DNA of 64,000 nt from JBMOGA01 sp049318625 (GCA_049318625.1 JBMOGA010000010.1:37609-101608), one strand, 5' to 3'. Shown: positions 53,991 through 63,584, numbered from the stretch's first letter. Translations and numbers: made by a program. Notes: generated from the sequence alone by a model not told the origin.

Positions 53991-55751
53991 ATGGTTGACA
54001 AGTCCCTCCCGGAAGACGGTCGTCCGGCCACGCCCGCTGTGCCCTACGTGGTGCTGGCGCGCAAGTACCGGCCCGAGAGTTTCGAGCATCTGATCGGTCA
54101 GGACCCGATGGTTCAGACCCTGCGCAATGCGTTCGCTACCGACCGCATCGCCCAGGGCTACATGCTGACCGGCGTGCGCGGAGTCGGCAAGACCACCACC
54201 GCCCGCATCCTCGCCCGCGCGCTCAACTACGAGAAGCCGGGCACGCCGCCCAGGCCGACCGTCGATTTCGACGGTTACGGCACGCACTGTCTCGATATCG
54301 TTCGCGGCCGCCACCCCGACGTCATCGAGATGGACGCCGCCTCCAACACCAGCGTCGATGACGTCCGCGAGATCATCGAGAACGCCCGCTACCGGCCGAT
54401 CCTCGCCCGCTACAAGGTGTTCATCATCGACGAGGTGCACATGCTCTCCAAGAACGCGTTCAACGCGCTCTTGAAGACGCTGGAGGAGCCGCCCGAGCAC
54501 GTGAAGTTCATCTTCGCGACCACCGAGGTGCGCCGGGTTCCCGTCACTGTGCTGTCGCGCTGTCAGCGGTTCGATCTGCGCCGTGTCGAAGTGCCGGTGC
54601 TGGCGGCGCATTTCACCCACATCGTCGCCCAAGAAGGGGCTGCGGCGGAGCCCGATGCGCTGGCGCTGATCGCCCGGGCGGCCGAGGGCAGCGTGCGCGA
54701 CGGCCTGTCCATCCTCGACCAGGCCATCGCCATGGGCGCCGGCACCGTGAAGCCCGCCGACGTGCGCGCCATGCTAGGGCTGGCCGACCGCGGCCGCATT
54801 TTCGATCTGCTGGAGCAGGTGCTGTCGGGGCAGACCGCCGAGGCGCTGAACCGGCTGGAGGCGCTGCATCGCGACGGCGCCGATCCGGTGCAGACCATCG
54901 CCGACCTCGGCGAGGCGGTCCACATCGTGACGCGCGCCAAGGTCGCGGGTCGCGACCGCGCCGGAGACGGTCTTGCCGTCGAGGAACGCCGGCGGGCCGG
55001 CGACCTGGCCGACCGGCTGTCGATGCCGCTGCTCGCCCGTGCCTGGCAGATGCTGCTGAAGGGCACCGAGGAGACCTCGCGCTCGCCCCATCCGCGGGCC
55101 GCCGCCGAAATGGTGGTAATCCGCCTGGCCCATGTCGCGGATCTCCCGACACCCGACGAGGCCATTCGGCTGCTCGGCGGCGAGCGGCCTGCCCCGAAGG
55201 ACCACCGCCGGCCGGAGACGGCGCCGCCAGCCCCCGGCATGGGCGCGACGGCCGGCGCGAACGCCGAGAGTGTCGCCGCCGAGATCGAGAGCGACGTCGA
55301 TGCCGATGAGATCGACTCCACGACGGACAACGGCGAACCGGCGCTCCTGCGCGCGCCGATGCCGCGAACGTTCGTCGACCTGGTAGCGCTGGTCGGCACG
55401 AAGCGCGAGGCCAAGCTGAAGCTGCACCTCGAGGATCACGTGAGCCTCGTCCGTTACGAGCCGGGCCGCATCGATGTGCACGCCCTCGACGGCGCGCCCA
55501 GTGCTCTTGCCAACGAGCTGAGCGACAAGCTGAAGCGATGGACCGGTCAGCGCTGGGTGGTCGCTTTGTCGCGCGAGAAGGGCGAACGGCCGATCGGCGA
55601 AGTGCGCCGTGAGCAGGAGCAGGCCGAACTGGCCGAACTCAGGACCCATCCCGCCGTCCGCGCCGTGCTGGATGCCTTCCCCGGCGCCGAGATCAAGGGC
55701 GTGAAGCCGATCGCGCCACCCGACGAGACCGACGACAGCGCCACCGGCTAG
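53991..55751 (+). CDS. dnaX: DNA polymerase III subunit gamma/tau
   Basis: 586 residues. Start at 53991: the frame runs further upstream through the SRP RNA gene, so the ATG just after it is taken. AAA+ clamp-loader domain: R-K-Y-R-P (39-43 region), Walker A G-V-R-G-V-G-K-T-T, E-M-D-A-A-S-N, D-E-V-H-M-L-S, S-R-C-Q-R-F sensor. The zinc module between Walker A and E-M-D-A-A-S has lost its cysteines except one, as in Rhizobiales DnaX. A Pro/Asp-rich linker precedes a C-terminal domain that would bind polymerase alpha. It loads the beta clamp at the replication fork. Confidence 0.95.
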   Translation: MVDKSLPEDGRPATPAVPYVVLARKYRPESFEHLIGQDPMVQTLRNAFATDRIAQGYMLTGVRGVGKTTTARILARALNYEKPGTPPRPTVDFDGYGTHCLDIVRGRHPDVIEMDAASNTSVDDVREIIENARYRPILARYKVFIIDEVHMLSKNAFNALLKTLEEPPEHVKFIFATTEVRRVPVTVLSRCQRFDLRRVEVPVLAAHFTHIVAQEGAAAEPDALALIARAAEGSVRDGLSILDQAIAMGAGTVKPADVRAMLGLADRGRIFDLLEQVLSGQTAEALNRLEALHRDGADPVQTIADLGEAVHIVTRAKVAGRDRAGDGLAVEERRRAGDLADRLSMPLLARAWQMLLKGTEETSRSPHPRAAAEMVVIRLAHVADLPTPDEAIRLLGGERPAPKDHRRPETAPPAPGMGATAGANAESVAAEIESDVDADEIDSTTDNGEPALLRAPMPRTFVDLVALVGTKREAKLKLHLEDHVSLVRYEPGRIDVHALDGAPSALANELSDKLKRWTGQRWVVALSREKGERPIGEVRREQEQAELAELRTHPAVRAVLDAFPGAEIKGVKPIAPPDETDDSATG

Positions 55752-55796
55752 AAAGTCCGGTGATGGCGTTCGAGAACTTTCAACCAGGAGACGGCG

Positions 55797-56120
55797 ATGC
55801 GTGATCTGATGGGCATGATGAAGCAGGCGCAGGAACTGCAAGGGCGCATGCAGAAGGTCCAGGAGGAGCTGTCCGCCATGGAGATCGGCGGCCAGTCCGG
55901 TGCCGGGCTCGTGCAGGTCACCCTCAACGGCAAGGGCGAACTGCGCCGCATCCGCATCGACCCGTCGCTCATGAAGCCCGAGGAGACGGAGGTCCTCGAG
56001 GATCTCATCATCGCGGCGAGCCAGGACGCCAAGGCGAAGGTCGAGGTGGCGATGCAGGACAAGATGCGGGAGGTCACCGGGGGGCTGCCGATCCCACCCG
56101 GTTTCAAGTTGCCGTTCTGA
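55797..56120 (+). CDS. ybaB: YbaB/EbfC nucleoid-associated protein
   Basis: 107 residues; AGGAG lies 6 bases before the ATG. It has M-R-D-L-M-G-M-M-K-Q-A-Q-E-L-Q and the central V-x-V-T-L-N-G-K-G-E-L-R-R-I strand, then P-P-G-F-K-L-P-F at the end, all usual for the family. The dimer binds DNA without strong sequence preference. It follows dnaX by 45 bases; in most relatives recR comes next, but here a convergent gene ends 10 bases later. Confidence 0.93.
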   Translation: MRDLMGMMKQAQELQGRMQKVQEELSAMEIGGQSGAGLVQVTLNGKGELRRIRIDPSLMKPEETEVLEDLIIAASQDAKAKVEVAMQDKMREVTGGLPIPPGFKLPF

Positions 56121-56129
56121 GCGCTCCGC

Positions 56130-56474
56130 TCACGACTCCGTGGTGGCAGGGGTGTGGCGGCGACGGGGAAACACCACGCGGCAGGCCTTGCAGTTGAGCG
56201 GCAGCAGCACGCCACCCTGCCGGCCGAGGTTCAAGCCACAGCGCGGGCAGTGATCGCGGAACTGCACGTAGGCCCCAGCGATCATCAGCGCGCCGATCAG
56301 GGCGATCATTAGCACCAGCGACCACGACTGGTCGGCGAACATGGTCGCCAGCAACGCCGCAATGCCCATCAGCACCATGGCGGCCGCGTAGAAGATCACC
56401 ATCCGGCGCTCCCACCGCCAAAGCCGCGCGCACTCCTCTGGCGTCAGCGGTTCGGTCGAAATGCGCCTCGTCAT
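56130..56474 (-). CDS. Small membrane protein with a zinc ribbon
   Basis: 114 residues: an N-terminal basic region, two hydrophobic helices (about 25-50 and 52-75), then C-P-R-C-G and C-K-A-C, a four-Cys zinc-ribbon pattern on one side of the membrane. No family recognised. Its start overlaps the NlpC gene stop (ATGA at 56471-56474), so it is the last gene of the aminopeptidase operon. Function unknown. Confidence 0.7.
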   Translation of the reverse strand: MTRRISTEPLTPEECARLWRWERRMVIFYAAAMVLMGIAALLATMFADQSWSLVLMIALIGALMIAGAYVQFRDHCPRCGLNLGRQGGVLLPLNCKACRVVFPRRRHTPATTES

Positions 56475-57361
56475 GGTGTTGCTCCCTGTGGTCGGCGGAT
56501 CGCCTGGATTTCCGATCCGCTGCGCGCGATGCGCCGCACCGCGACCTCGAGCGGTTCAACGGCAACCGCCATATGGTGCGCATTGGCATGCAGCAACATC
56601 ACCGCGTCGATCATCATGCCGACGTGCCCTTTCCAGAACACCAAGTCGCCCCTGTGCAGGCCTTCGAGATCGTTGGGGATCAGCACCGCATTGCCGACCT
56701 CGTCCTGCTGCATGTCGCTGTCGCGTGGACACGCGGCACCGGCAGCGTCCAGCGCGATCTGCACGAGCCCCGAACAGTCGACCCCGAGCCGCGTGCGTCC
56801 CCCCCAGAGATAGGGCACGCCGACGAACCGCTCGGCCACTTCGACGTAATCGCGCGCCTTCTTGGCTATCTCCACGGTATGCCGGGTGACCACGAATCCG
56901 CCGGTGACCAGCTCGCAGAACTTCTCGTCGCCGCCCTTGATGGCGACCAGACTGTTGCAGGACAACGGCATGATCGGCGGCGACTTCATGTCGGCCCGCG
57001 GATAGATGAAGGTGCCGAGCGACTGCACCCGATGCGTCGGCTTGACGACGTCCGCCACCAGCCCGTCGGCGGGCACGTAGCCGACGTAGCGGTCGCGATC
57101 GAGCTGCACCCAGGCCCAACCCTCGGCGATGTCGTAGACCTTGAGCGTCTCGCCGAACAGAACTTCGTTGTCGAAGGCGAGGGTCTTGTCGGGGCCGCGC
57201 CGCATCGGCACCGAAGGTCGCAACAGCTGATGCGGCCGGCCCGCCTCGTAGCGGGGCACCAACACCCTGTCCCACAACTCCTCGGCTGCCAGATCGCTGC
57301 GCCACACGTGCCGGCGCGGATCCGGTTTCGGCAGGTCGTCCGACGGTTTGCTGCGCGTCAT
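56471..57361 (-). CDS. NlpC/P60 family cell-wall peptidase with SH3-like domain
   Basis: 296 residues from the ATG at 57361, which overlaps the aminopeptidase stop (ATGA at 57358-57361). The N-terminal 150 residues form SH3-like domains (W-V-Q-L-D-R-D-R-Y-V-G-Y-V). The NlpC/P60 domain has catalytic Cys in V-D-C-S-G-L-V-Q, His in G-H-V-G-M-M-I-D and a third polar residue in H-A-N-A-H. These enzymes cut bonds to D-glutamate or diaminopimelate in peptidoglycan peptides. No signal peptide is seen, so a cytoplasmic muropeptide-recycling role (YkfC-like) with the aminopeptidase is likely. Confidence 0.88.
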   Translation of the reverse strand: MTRSKPSDDLPKPDPRRHVWRSDLAAEELWDRVLVPRYEAGRPHQLLRPSVPMRRGPDKTLAFDNEVLFGETLKVYDIAEGWAWVQLDRDRYVGYVPADGLVADVVKPTHRVQSLGTFIYPRADMKSPPIMPLSCNSLVAIKGGDEKFCELVTGGFVVTRHTVEIAKKARDYVEVAERFVGVPYLWGGRTRLGVDCSGLVQIALDAAGAACPRDSDMQQDEVGNAVLIPNDLEGLHRGDLVFWKGHVGMMIDAVMLLHANAHHMAVAVEPLEVAVRRIARSGSEIQAIRRPQGATP

Positions 57362-58806
57362 GAACGCGTCTCCTCGGACGCGCGGACCCCGCCAGCGCGG
57401 GCCAAGGCGACCAGCGCCCGCGCCAGATGCGGCTCGCCCCCTTTTGGCCCGAGCGCGCGCGGCGTCGGCCGCCATCCGTAAAGATCGACGTGCGCGAACC
57501 GCTTGGCTTGGCGCACGTAGCGGCGCAGGAACAGCGCCGCTGTGATCGAACCGGCGAACGGGCTCTCGCCCGCATTGTTCATATCGGCGATCTCGCTGTC
57601 GAAGAAGCGCTCGTAGCCGGGCCAGAAGGGCATCCGCCACGCCGGGTCGCCGATCGCGGCGCCGGCCGCCGTGAGCGCACCGGCAAGGCCGTCGTCGTCG
57701 GTGTAGAGGGCCGGCAGGTCGGGCCCGAGCGCCACGCGCGCCGCGCCGGTGAGGGTCGCCAGCGAGATCATCAGGTCCGGCGCTTCCTCGTCGGCGAGTG
57801 CCAGCGCATCCGCCAGCACAAGCCGGCCCTCGGCGTCCGTGCTGCCGATCTCGACCGTCTTGCCGGACCGGCTCTTGAGGATGTCACCGGGCCTGAAAGC
57901 GTTGCCGGAGATGCTGTTCTCGGCGATCGGCAGCAACACGCGCAGCCGCACGTCGATGCCCTCCGCCATGATCATGTGGGCGATGGCGAGCGCCGAGGCG
58001 GCCCCGCCCATATCCTTCTTCATCAGCGCCATGCCGGCGGTCGTCTTGATATCGAGGCCGCCGGTGTCGAACACGATACCCTTGCCGACCACCGTCAGCC
58101 GCGGCGCCTGCGCCCGGCCCCAGGTCAGGTCCACCAGCCGGGGCGCGCGCGGGCTCGCCCGCCCGACCGCATGGATCATGGGAAAATTCTGGGTGAGCAG
58201 GTCGTCGCCGACGATCGAGGTGACCTTGGCGCCATGGCGCTCCGCCACGGACCGGGCCGCCGCCTCGAGTTCGGCCGGCCCGAGATCGCTCGCCGGCGTA
58301 TTGATGAGATCGCGGCCGAGCCAGACCGCCTCGACGGCGGCGCGCACGCGCAGGGCATCGGTACCCTCCGGAATCGCGAGCCGGGGCAGGGATTGGGGCG
58401 CCGGGTCGCTGCGATAGGGCGTGAAGCGGTAGGCGCCGAGGCCCCAGGCGATGGCGGCGAGTTCGCCATCCGCCACGCCCTCGAGCCGATAGGTACCGGC
58501 TGGCAGCACCCCGGGAAGCAGGCCGGCGAGCAGCGCGGCCGGGCCGCAGGGTTCGCCCGTGGCTCCGCGACCCGTGCCCAGCAGCACGGCTGCGATGCGC
58601 CCGTCGGATCCGGGCACGATCACGTGCTTGCGCGCCGCCCCCGTGAAGCCGAGCGCCGCCGCCCAGGCCCGCGAACGCTCGTCCAGATGGCCCGCAAGGT
58701 CATGACCCTCGGCAACCAGACGAATCGGAATGGCGTCGCCGGCGCCGGCCGGATCGGCCAGGACGTCGACCACGTCGGCGGCGCGCAGCGCTCGGGTGTC
58801 GGCCAT
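57358..58806 (-). CDS. M17 leucyl aminopeptidase family protein
   Basis: 482 residues. The M17 signature reads S-T-D-A-E-G-R-L (usually N-T-D-A-E-G-R-L), and metal ligands are in V-G-K-G-I-V-F-D-T-G-G, K-K-D-M-G-G-A and D-A-E-G-R. It cuts N-terminal residues from peptides with two metal ions. The first gene of a three-gene coupled operon with NlpC/P60, a pairing I recall from Rhizobiales, which suggests peptidoglycan-peptide recycling. AGGAG lies about 11 bases before the ATG. Confidence 0.92.
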   Translation of the reverse strand: MADTRALRAADVVDVLADPAGAGDAIPIRLVAEGHDLAGHLDERSRAWAAALGFTGAARKHVIVPGSDGRIAAVLLGTGRGATGEPCGPAALLAGLLPGVLPAGTYRLEGVADGELAAIAWGLGAYRFTPYRSDPAPQSLPRLAIPEGTDALRVRAAVEAVWLGRDLINTPASDLGPAELEAAARSVAERHGAKVTSIVGDDLLTQNFPMIHAVGRASPRAPRLVDLTWGRAQAPRLTVVGKGIVFDTGGLDIKTTAGMALMKKDMGGAASALAIAHMIMAEGIDVRLRVLLPIAENSISGNAFRPGDILKSRSGKTVEIGSTDAEGRLVLADALALADEEAPDLMISLATLTGAARVALGPDLPALYTDDDGLAGALTAAGAAIGDPAWRMPFWPGYERFFDSEIADMNNAGESPFAGSITAALFLRRYVRQAKRFAHVDLYGWRPTPRALGPKGGEPHLARALVALARAGGVRASEETRS

Positions 58807-59023
58807 GTCAGCGAGCTCTCCTGTCGAGATAACGATCCGGCTTAGCCGACGCGGCCCGCCAACTCAATGCGGGGCCGGATTCGTCGCAAGATCATCGGCG
58901 CACGTCTCATTGACAGTGCCGAACTGCATCAGTCGCCGGCGATTCGAGTTAACCAATTTTAAGCTCTGCATTGCTATGCCGTGAAGGCTGGTTGTGCGTC
59001 GTCGGCTCTCTGGAGGTCGGATC

Positions 59024-59986
59024 ATGCCTGCCGGTTCCCGCCCGTTTCGTTCGAGCCTGCTGCCTGCGGGCCTCGCGCTCGCACTGGCGGTGCTGGGCGC
59101 GGGCTGCTCCCAGGTCGGCGACCTCGGCAACCTGGGTCCACTTGCTCAGAGTCAGGCGGAGCCGGCGCCATTCCCGGGCCAGACCGATCTCCACAAGGCG
59201 ACCGAATCGTCCGGCAAGAAGCTCGCCGCGGCGCCCCGGGATGCCGAATCAGCCATCGCCCACGCCCGCAATCTGAAGACGCTCGGCGACAAGGCCGGCG
59301 CCCTCGCCGTGCTGCAGCAGGCGTCCACCGTCCACGCCAACAACCGCGAACTCGCCTCCGAGTACGGCCGTCTCGCGCTCGAACTCGATCAGGTCGGGCT
59401 CGCCAGCAAGCTGCTCGCCATGGCCGACGACCCGGCACGCCCCGACTGGCGCGTGCTGTCGGCGCGCGGCACCGCGCTGGCCAAGGAAAGCCGCTACGAG
59501 GAGGCGATCGCCTTCTTCCAGCGCGCCGAGGCGCTGAGCCCGGGCAACCCGACCGTAGTCAACAATCATGCGATGGCGCTGGCGGCCACGGGCGACCTCC
59601 CGCAGGCCGAGAGCCGGCTGCGCCAAGCCCGCGCCGCCCGCCCGTCCGACACCCGCCTGCAGACCAACCTCGCGTTGGTGATGCGCCTGCAAGGCCGCGA
59701 GGCCGAGGCCGCCGAGCCCGCGAGCCCGGTTCAGCGCGTGACCGCTCCGGTCATGCCGGCCCGCCCGGTGACGGTGGCTGCGCCGGCGCCGCGCATCGCC
59801 GAGACGCGTGTCCCCGAGCCGCGCATCACGGCGCCGATGCCCGCCCCCGATTCCTGGTCGAAAGTTGCGGTTTCGCAGGGCCAGCTGCCGGCCCCGACAC
59901 CGCCGGGTCTCGCGCTCCCCGAGTTGCCAAAGATCCCGGTCGTCCCGTCGGTCGCCGGCTGGTCGAGCCAAGTGTCTCGCGACTAG
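59024..59986 (+). CDS. TPR-repeat lipoprotein (TadD-like)
   Basis: 320 residues from the ATG at 59024 with GGAGG 7 bases upstream. Signal peptide with lipobox L-G-A-G-C (Cys near residue 28), so probably anchored to the outer membrane. Residues of about 60-220 are TPR helices (A-L-A-V-L-Q-Q-A-S-T, Y-E-E-A-I-A-F-F-Q-R-A-E-A-L). The C-terminal 90 residues are Pro/Ala-rich and unstructured. It resembles TadD, the pilotin-like lipoprotein of Flp pili, but no tad genes are nearby. Confidence 0.8.
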   Translation: MPAGSRPFRSSLLPAGLALALAVLGAGCSQVGDLGNLGPLAQSQAEPAPFPGQTDLHKATESSGKKLAAAPRDAESAIAHARNLKTLGDKAGALAVLQQASTVHANNRELASEYGRLALELDQVGLASKLLAMADDPARPDWRVLSARGTALAKESRYEEAIAFFQRAEALSPGNPTVVNNHAMALAATGDLPQAESRLRQARAARPSDTRLQTNLALVMRLQGREAEAAEPASPVQRVTAPVMPARPVTVAAPAPRIAETRVPEPRITAPMPAPDSWSKVAVSQGQLPAPTPPGLALPELPKIPVVPSVAGWSSQVSRD

Positions 59987-60040
59987 GGCATTATCTGATC
60001 TGACGGAGCCGCGTTGGCGGTTCCCAGACCGGATGATGCG

Positions 60041-60640
60041 CTAGCCTTCGAGCACCATGCACCCGAACTCGGCGGCGCTGGTCACCAGAAATGACAGCAG
60101 CGACTTCACCAGGGTCGACGGCGCGATCAGGTAATAGGTCGGCACGTCGTCGGTCTGGGCGATCAGAACGCCCACATGATCGATGGTGGTGACCGCCGCA
60201 TGCCCCTTGCCGAACGCGCGCGGGTGCAGATCGACACGGCAGCCCTTGTCGAGCACCGACCGGCTCAATCGGCCGCTGAGCTTGAGCGCCGTCTTGCCGT
60301 GGCTCTGATCGGTGACGGCGGCGAGCCCCGCCAACAAGCCGGACAGCCGGTCGTGAAGGGCGCCGTCCTGAACCAAGGGCGCCGTAATCAGCCAAGTTTG
60401 AGGGGCAATCGAGACCGCGGAAAGCTCGCCATGGCGGGTAAAGCGGCCGGCGCCGGGCAGCGAGAGGCCGAGCGCCGCGTCCAGCGCCGCGGTCACCGCC
60501 TCGGCACGCCCCTTGCGGGCTTGCACCTGTACGATGGCGAGGCGCACCTCGGTCAACGACAGCGGCATGTCGCCGGCGGCGCCGACGGGGCCGCGCGGAT
60601 GAAACGTGGCGAGTGGCGAGCGGATCTCAGGCGCGGACAC
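60041..60640 (-). CDS. soxG: Sarcosine oxidase gamma subunit
   Basis: About 199 residues from a GTG at 60640 with GGAG 7 bases upstream, overlapping the soxA stop by 14 bases; an ATG further in would cut off the conserved N-terminal S-P-L-A. The fold resembles the glycine-cleavage-T/GcvT-like domain that SoxG contributes to the heterotetramer (W-L-I-T-A-P, V-L-D-K-G-C-R-V-D-L-H-P). Last gene of soxBDAG; convergent with the TPR lipoprotein. Confidence 0.87.
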   Translation of the reverse strand: MSAPEIRSPLATFHPRGPVGAAGDMPLSLTEVRLAIVQVQARKGRAEAVTAALDAALGLSLPGAGRFTRHGELSAVSIAPQTWLITAPLVQDGALHDRLSGLLAGLAAVTDQSHGKTALKLSGRLSRSVLDKGCRVDLHPRAFGKGHAAVTTIDHVGVLIAQTDDVPTYYLIAPSTLVKSLLSFLVTSAAEFGCMVLEG

Positions 60641-63584
60641 GGGCGTTCTCCGGATCGACGTGATGCGGGCTCGTGATCTCGACCTCCACGACTTCGCCCT
60701 TGAGCGGGAAGGTCGCGAACAGCCGTTGCCCGATACGGTCGGTGCCGCGCTCGAGCATGGCGAGGCCGACCCACCGGTCGAGTTCGACCGAGCGCGTGAT
60801 GCTGGTGACCCAGCCCAGGCTGGCACGAGAGTCCGGGTCGGCCACGAGGTGGGCGCCACCCCTGAGGCGCTTGTCGAAATCCGAGCCGAGCGCCCGGATG
60901 CCGACCAGCGACGGCCGCGTCGGCTCGAGCAGCGCCGGCCGTTCGGCCAGCACGCGGCCGATGAAGTCGCCGCTCTTTTTCATCATCCGGCCGAAGCCGA
61001 GATCGCGCGCCGTCGTCTGCCCGTTGATTTCCGGTCCGGCGACGTGGCCCTTCTCGACCCGAAGCACGGCCATCGCCTCGAGGCCATAGGGCACCACGCC
61101 ATCGGGCTGGCCGGCATCGACGATCGCTTGCCAGACCTGCGTGCCATACCCAGACGGCGTCGCCACCTCGTAGGCGAGTTCCCCCGAAAAGCTGACGCGA
61201 TAGATGCGGACGGGGCATCCCGCGATCCGCGCCGCGACGTGGCCCATGAACGGCAGGGCCGCGCCGCCGACATCGGCTTCGGAGACGACGCGGGCCAGCA
61301 CCGCGCGTGACTGCGGCCCGGCGACCGCCATCTGCGCGAACTGATCCGACACCGAGCAGAACTGCACGTCGAGTTCTGGCCACAGCACCTGGACCGCCAG
61401 CTCCATGTGCTCCAGCACCTCCGCCGCCTTGGCGGTGGTGGTCGTCACCAGCCAGTGCTCGGGCCCGAGCCGCGACACCGTCCCGTCGTCGAACACGAAG
61501 CCGTCCTCGCGGAGCATCACGCCATAGCGGCACTTGCCGACACCGAGGTTGGAAAAGGTATTGATGTAGAGCCGGTCGAGCAGCCGCCCGGCATCCGGCC
61601 CCTGGACATCGATCTTGCCGAGGGTCGACACGTCGCAGATGCCGACGCCGCGCCGCACCGCACGGGCCTCCCGAAGGATCGGGTCCCAGCCGGTCTCGCC
61701 GGAACTCGTGTAGTAGAGCGGCCGCAACCAGAGCCCGGTCTCCTGAAAGACCGCGCCGTGTCGCTCGTGCCAATCGTGCAGCGTCGTGCGGCGGATCGGC
61801 ATGGCGTGGCGGCCGACGTTGCGCCCCGCGAAGGCACCCCACGTCACCGGCGTCACGTAGGGCCGATAGGTCGGCAGGCCGACGCTTTCTACCGGCGCGC
61901 CGCGCGCCTCTGCAAGGATGGCGACCCCGACGAGGCCGCCACTCTTGCCCTGGTCGGTCGCCATCGCGTGCGTCGTATAGCGCTTGGCATGCTGAACATC
62001 GACATAGCCTTCGCGCACGGCCAGGCGGATGTCCTCGGCGGTGACGTCGTGCTGCAGGTCGACGAACGACTTGCCTTTCGTGACGCCGCCCTTGACCTCC
62101 CAGACCGGAAGCAGCGGCGTGGTTTCAGGGTCGGCACCGGGCAGGGGATGGCTGCCGGCGGCGCCGTCGAACCCTGCGGCACGCGCCGCCGCAACACCGG
62201 CCGCACGACCCTCGGCCGCCGCCGCACGCAGGCCGAGCGTGCCCCGCGCCGCACCGGCGGAGCGCTCCCGCTGGACCGGCGTACCCGGCACGTAAGCGGC
62301 CAGGCCCGCATCCCATGCCAGTTTCGCCCCGGATTGACTGGCGAGGGTGACGCTCGGATTGCACCCGCCCGACACGCACAACAGATCGGCCACCACCGTG
62401 CGGCCGCGCTCGCTGCCACGCCGGCGCACCAGCACCGCTTCCACGGACGTCTTGCCGACCGTGCCCGCGACCTCGCTTTCGAGCAGCACCTCGATGCCGC
62501 GCCGGCGGGCTTCCTCGGCGGCCGCCGACTGGCTGCGGGCATCGACGACGGACACCACCTCGACGCCGGCAGCCGCCAGATCGAAGGCCGTCGCATAGGC
62601 CGCGTCGTTGTTGGTGGCCAGCACCGCACGGCGCCCCGGCAGGGCTGCGAAGCGGTTCACATAGGTGCGGGCGGCCGCTGCCAGCATGACGCCGGGCCGG
62701 TCGTTGTCGTGAAAGGCCATGAACCGCTCGTCGGCGCCGGTCGCCAGCACGACCTCGCGGGCGCGGATCACCCACGTGCGCTGGCGCACGCCGTGTTCCG
62801 GCGGCACCGGCAGATGATCGGCCACCTTCTCGACCGCGCCCAGCACGTTGTGCTCGTAGTAGCCGAACACGGTCGTGCGCGGCAGCATCACGACGTCCGG
62901 GAGGGCGGCGAGGCGGGCAATGGCCGCCCGCCGCCAGTCCTCGAGAGCCGGCTCGAGCAGCAGTCCGCCGCCCAGCTCGAAGTCCTGGTCGGCGAGGATG
63001 ACGCGCGCGCCGGCCTCGCCAGCGGCCAGCGCCGCCGCCAGCCCCGCCGCGCCGGCGCCGACCACCAGCACGTCGCAATGGGCGTGGCGCTGTTCGTAGG
63101 CGTCGGGGTCGGCCTCGCGGGCGGCCCGGCCCAGTCCCGCCATCCGCCGGATCATCGGCTCGTAGAGCTTCTCCCAGAACGAGGCGGGCCACATGAACGT
63201 CTTGTAGTAGAATCCCGCCCCGAAGAACGGCGACAGCAGGCCGTTCACCGCCGACACGTCGAAGGCGAGGGTGGGCCAGCGGTTCTGGCTCGCCGCAGCG
63301 AGCCCGTCGTAGAGTTCGGCGACGGTCGCCCGCGTGTTCGGCTCGCGCCGCGCGCCGGCCCGCAGTTCGACCAGACCGTTGGGCTCTTCGGGGCCCGCAC
63401 CGAGCAGACCGCGCGGCCGGTGATACTTGAAGCTCCGCCCGACCAGCCGCACGCCGTTGGCCACCAGCGCCGAGGCGAGTGTGTCGCCCTGGAAGCCGCC
63501 GTAGGTTCGGCCGTCGAACTTGAACAGCAGCGGCTTGGCACGATCGATGCGGCCACCCGCCGGAAGTCTGTAGGGCTGTTTCAT
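60627..63584 (-). CDS. soxA: Sarcosine oxidase alpha subunit
   Basis: About 985 residues, the normal length, from the ATG at 63584 (M-K-Q-P-Y-R-L). N-terminal ferredoxin-like segment (F-K-F-D-G-R-T-Y-G-G-F-Q-G-D-T-L-A-S-A-L), then an NAD-binding Rossmann domain with V-V-G-A-G-A-A-G-L-A-A-A-L, and a C-terminal GcvT-like folate domain. With SoxB, D and G it oxidises sarcosine to glycine and passes the methyl group to tetrahydrofolate, releasing H2O2. Its start overlaps the soxD stop (ATGA at 63581-63584). Confidence 0.93.
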   Translation of the reverse strand: MKQPYRLPAGGRIDRAKPLLFKFDGRTYGGFQGDTLASALVANGVRLVGRSFKYHRPRGLLGAGPEEPNGLVELRAGARREPNTRATVAELYDGLAAASQNRWPTLAFDVSAVNGLLSPFFGAGFYYKTFMWPASFWEKLYEPMIRRMAGLGRAAREADPDAYEQRHAHCDVLVVGAGAAGLAAALAAGEAGARVILADQDFELGGGLLLEPALEDWRRAAIARLAALPDVVMLPRTTVFGYYEHNVLGAVEKVADHLPVPPEHGVRQRTWVIRAREVVLATGADERFMAFHDNDRPGVMLAAAARTYVNRFAALPGRRAVLATNNDAAYATAFDLAAAGVEVVSVVDARSQSAAAEEARRRGIEVLLESEVAGTVGKTSVEAVLVRRRGSERGRTVVADLLCVSGGCNPSVTLASQSGAKLAWDAGLAAYVPGTPVQRERSAGAARGTLGLRAAAAEGRAAGVAAARAAGFDGAAGSHPLPGADPETTPLLPVWEVKGGVTKGKSFVDLQHDVTAEDIRLAVREGYVDVQHAKRYTTHAMATDQGKSGGLVGVAILAEARGAPVESVGLPTYRPYVTPVTWGAFAGRNVGRHAMPIRRTTLHDWHERHGAVFQETGLWLRPLYYTSSGETGWDPILREARAVRRGVGICDVSTLGKIDVQGPDAGRLLDRLYINTFSNLGVGKCRYGVMLREDGFVFDDGTVSRLGPEHWLVTTTTAKAAEVLEHMELAVQVLWPELDVQFCSVSDQFAQMAVAGPQSRAVLARVVSEADVGGAALPFMGHVAARIAGCPVRIYRVSFSGELAYEVATPSGYGTQVWQAIVDAGQPDGVVPYGLEAMAVLRVEKGHVAGPEINGQTTARDLGFGRMMKKSGDFIGRVLAERPALLEPTRPSLVGIRALGSDFDKRLRGGAHLVADPDSRASLGWVTSITRSVELDRWVGLAMLERGTDRIGQRLFATFPLKGEVVEVEITSPHHVDPENARVRA

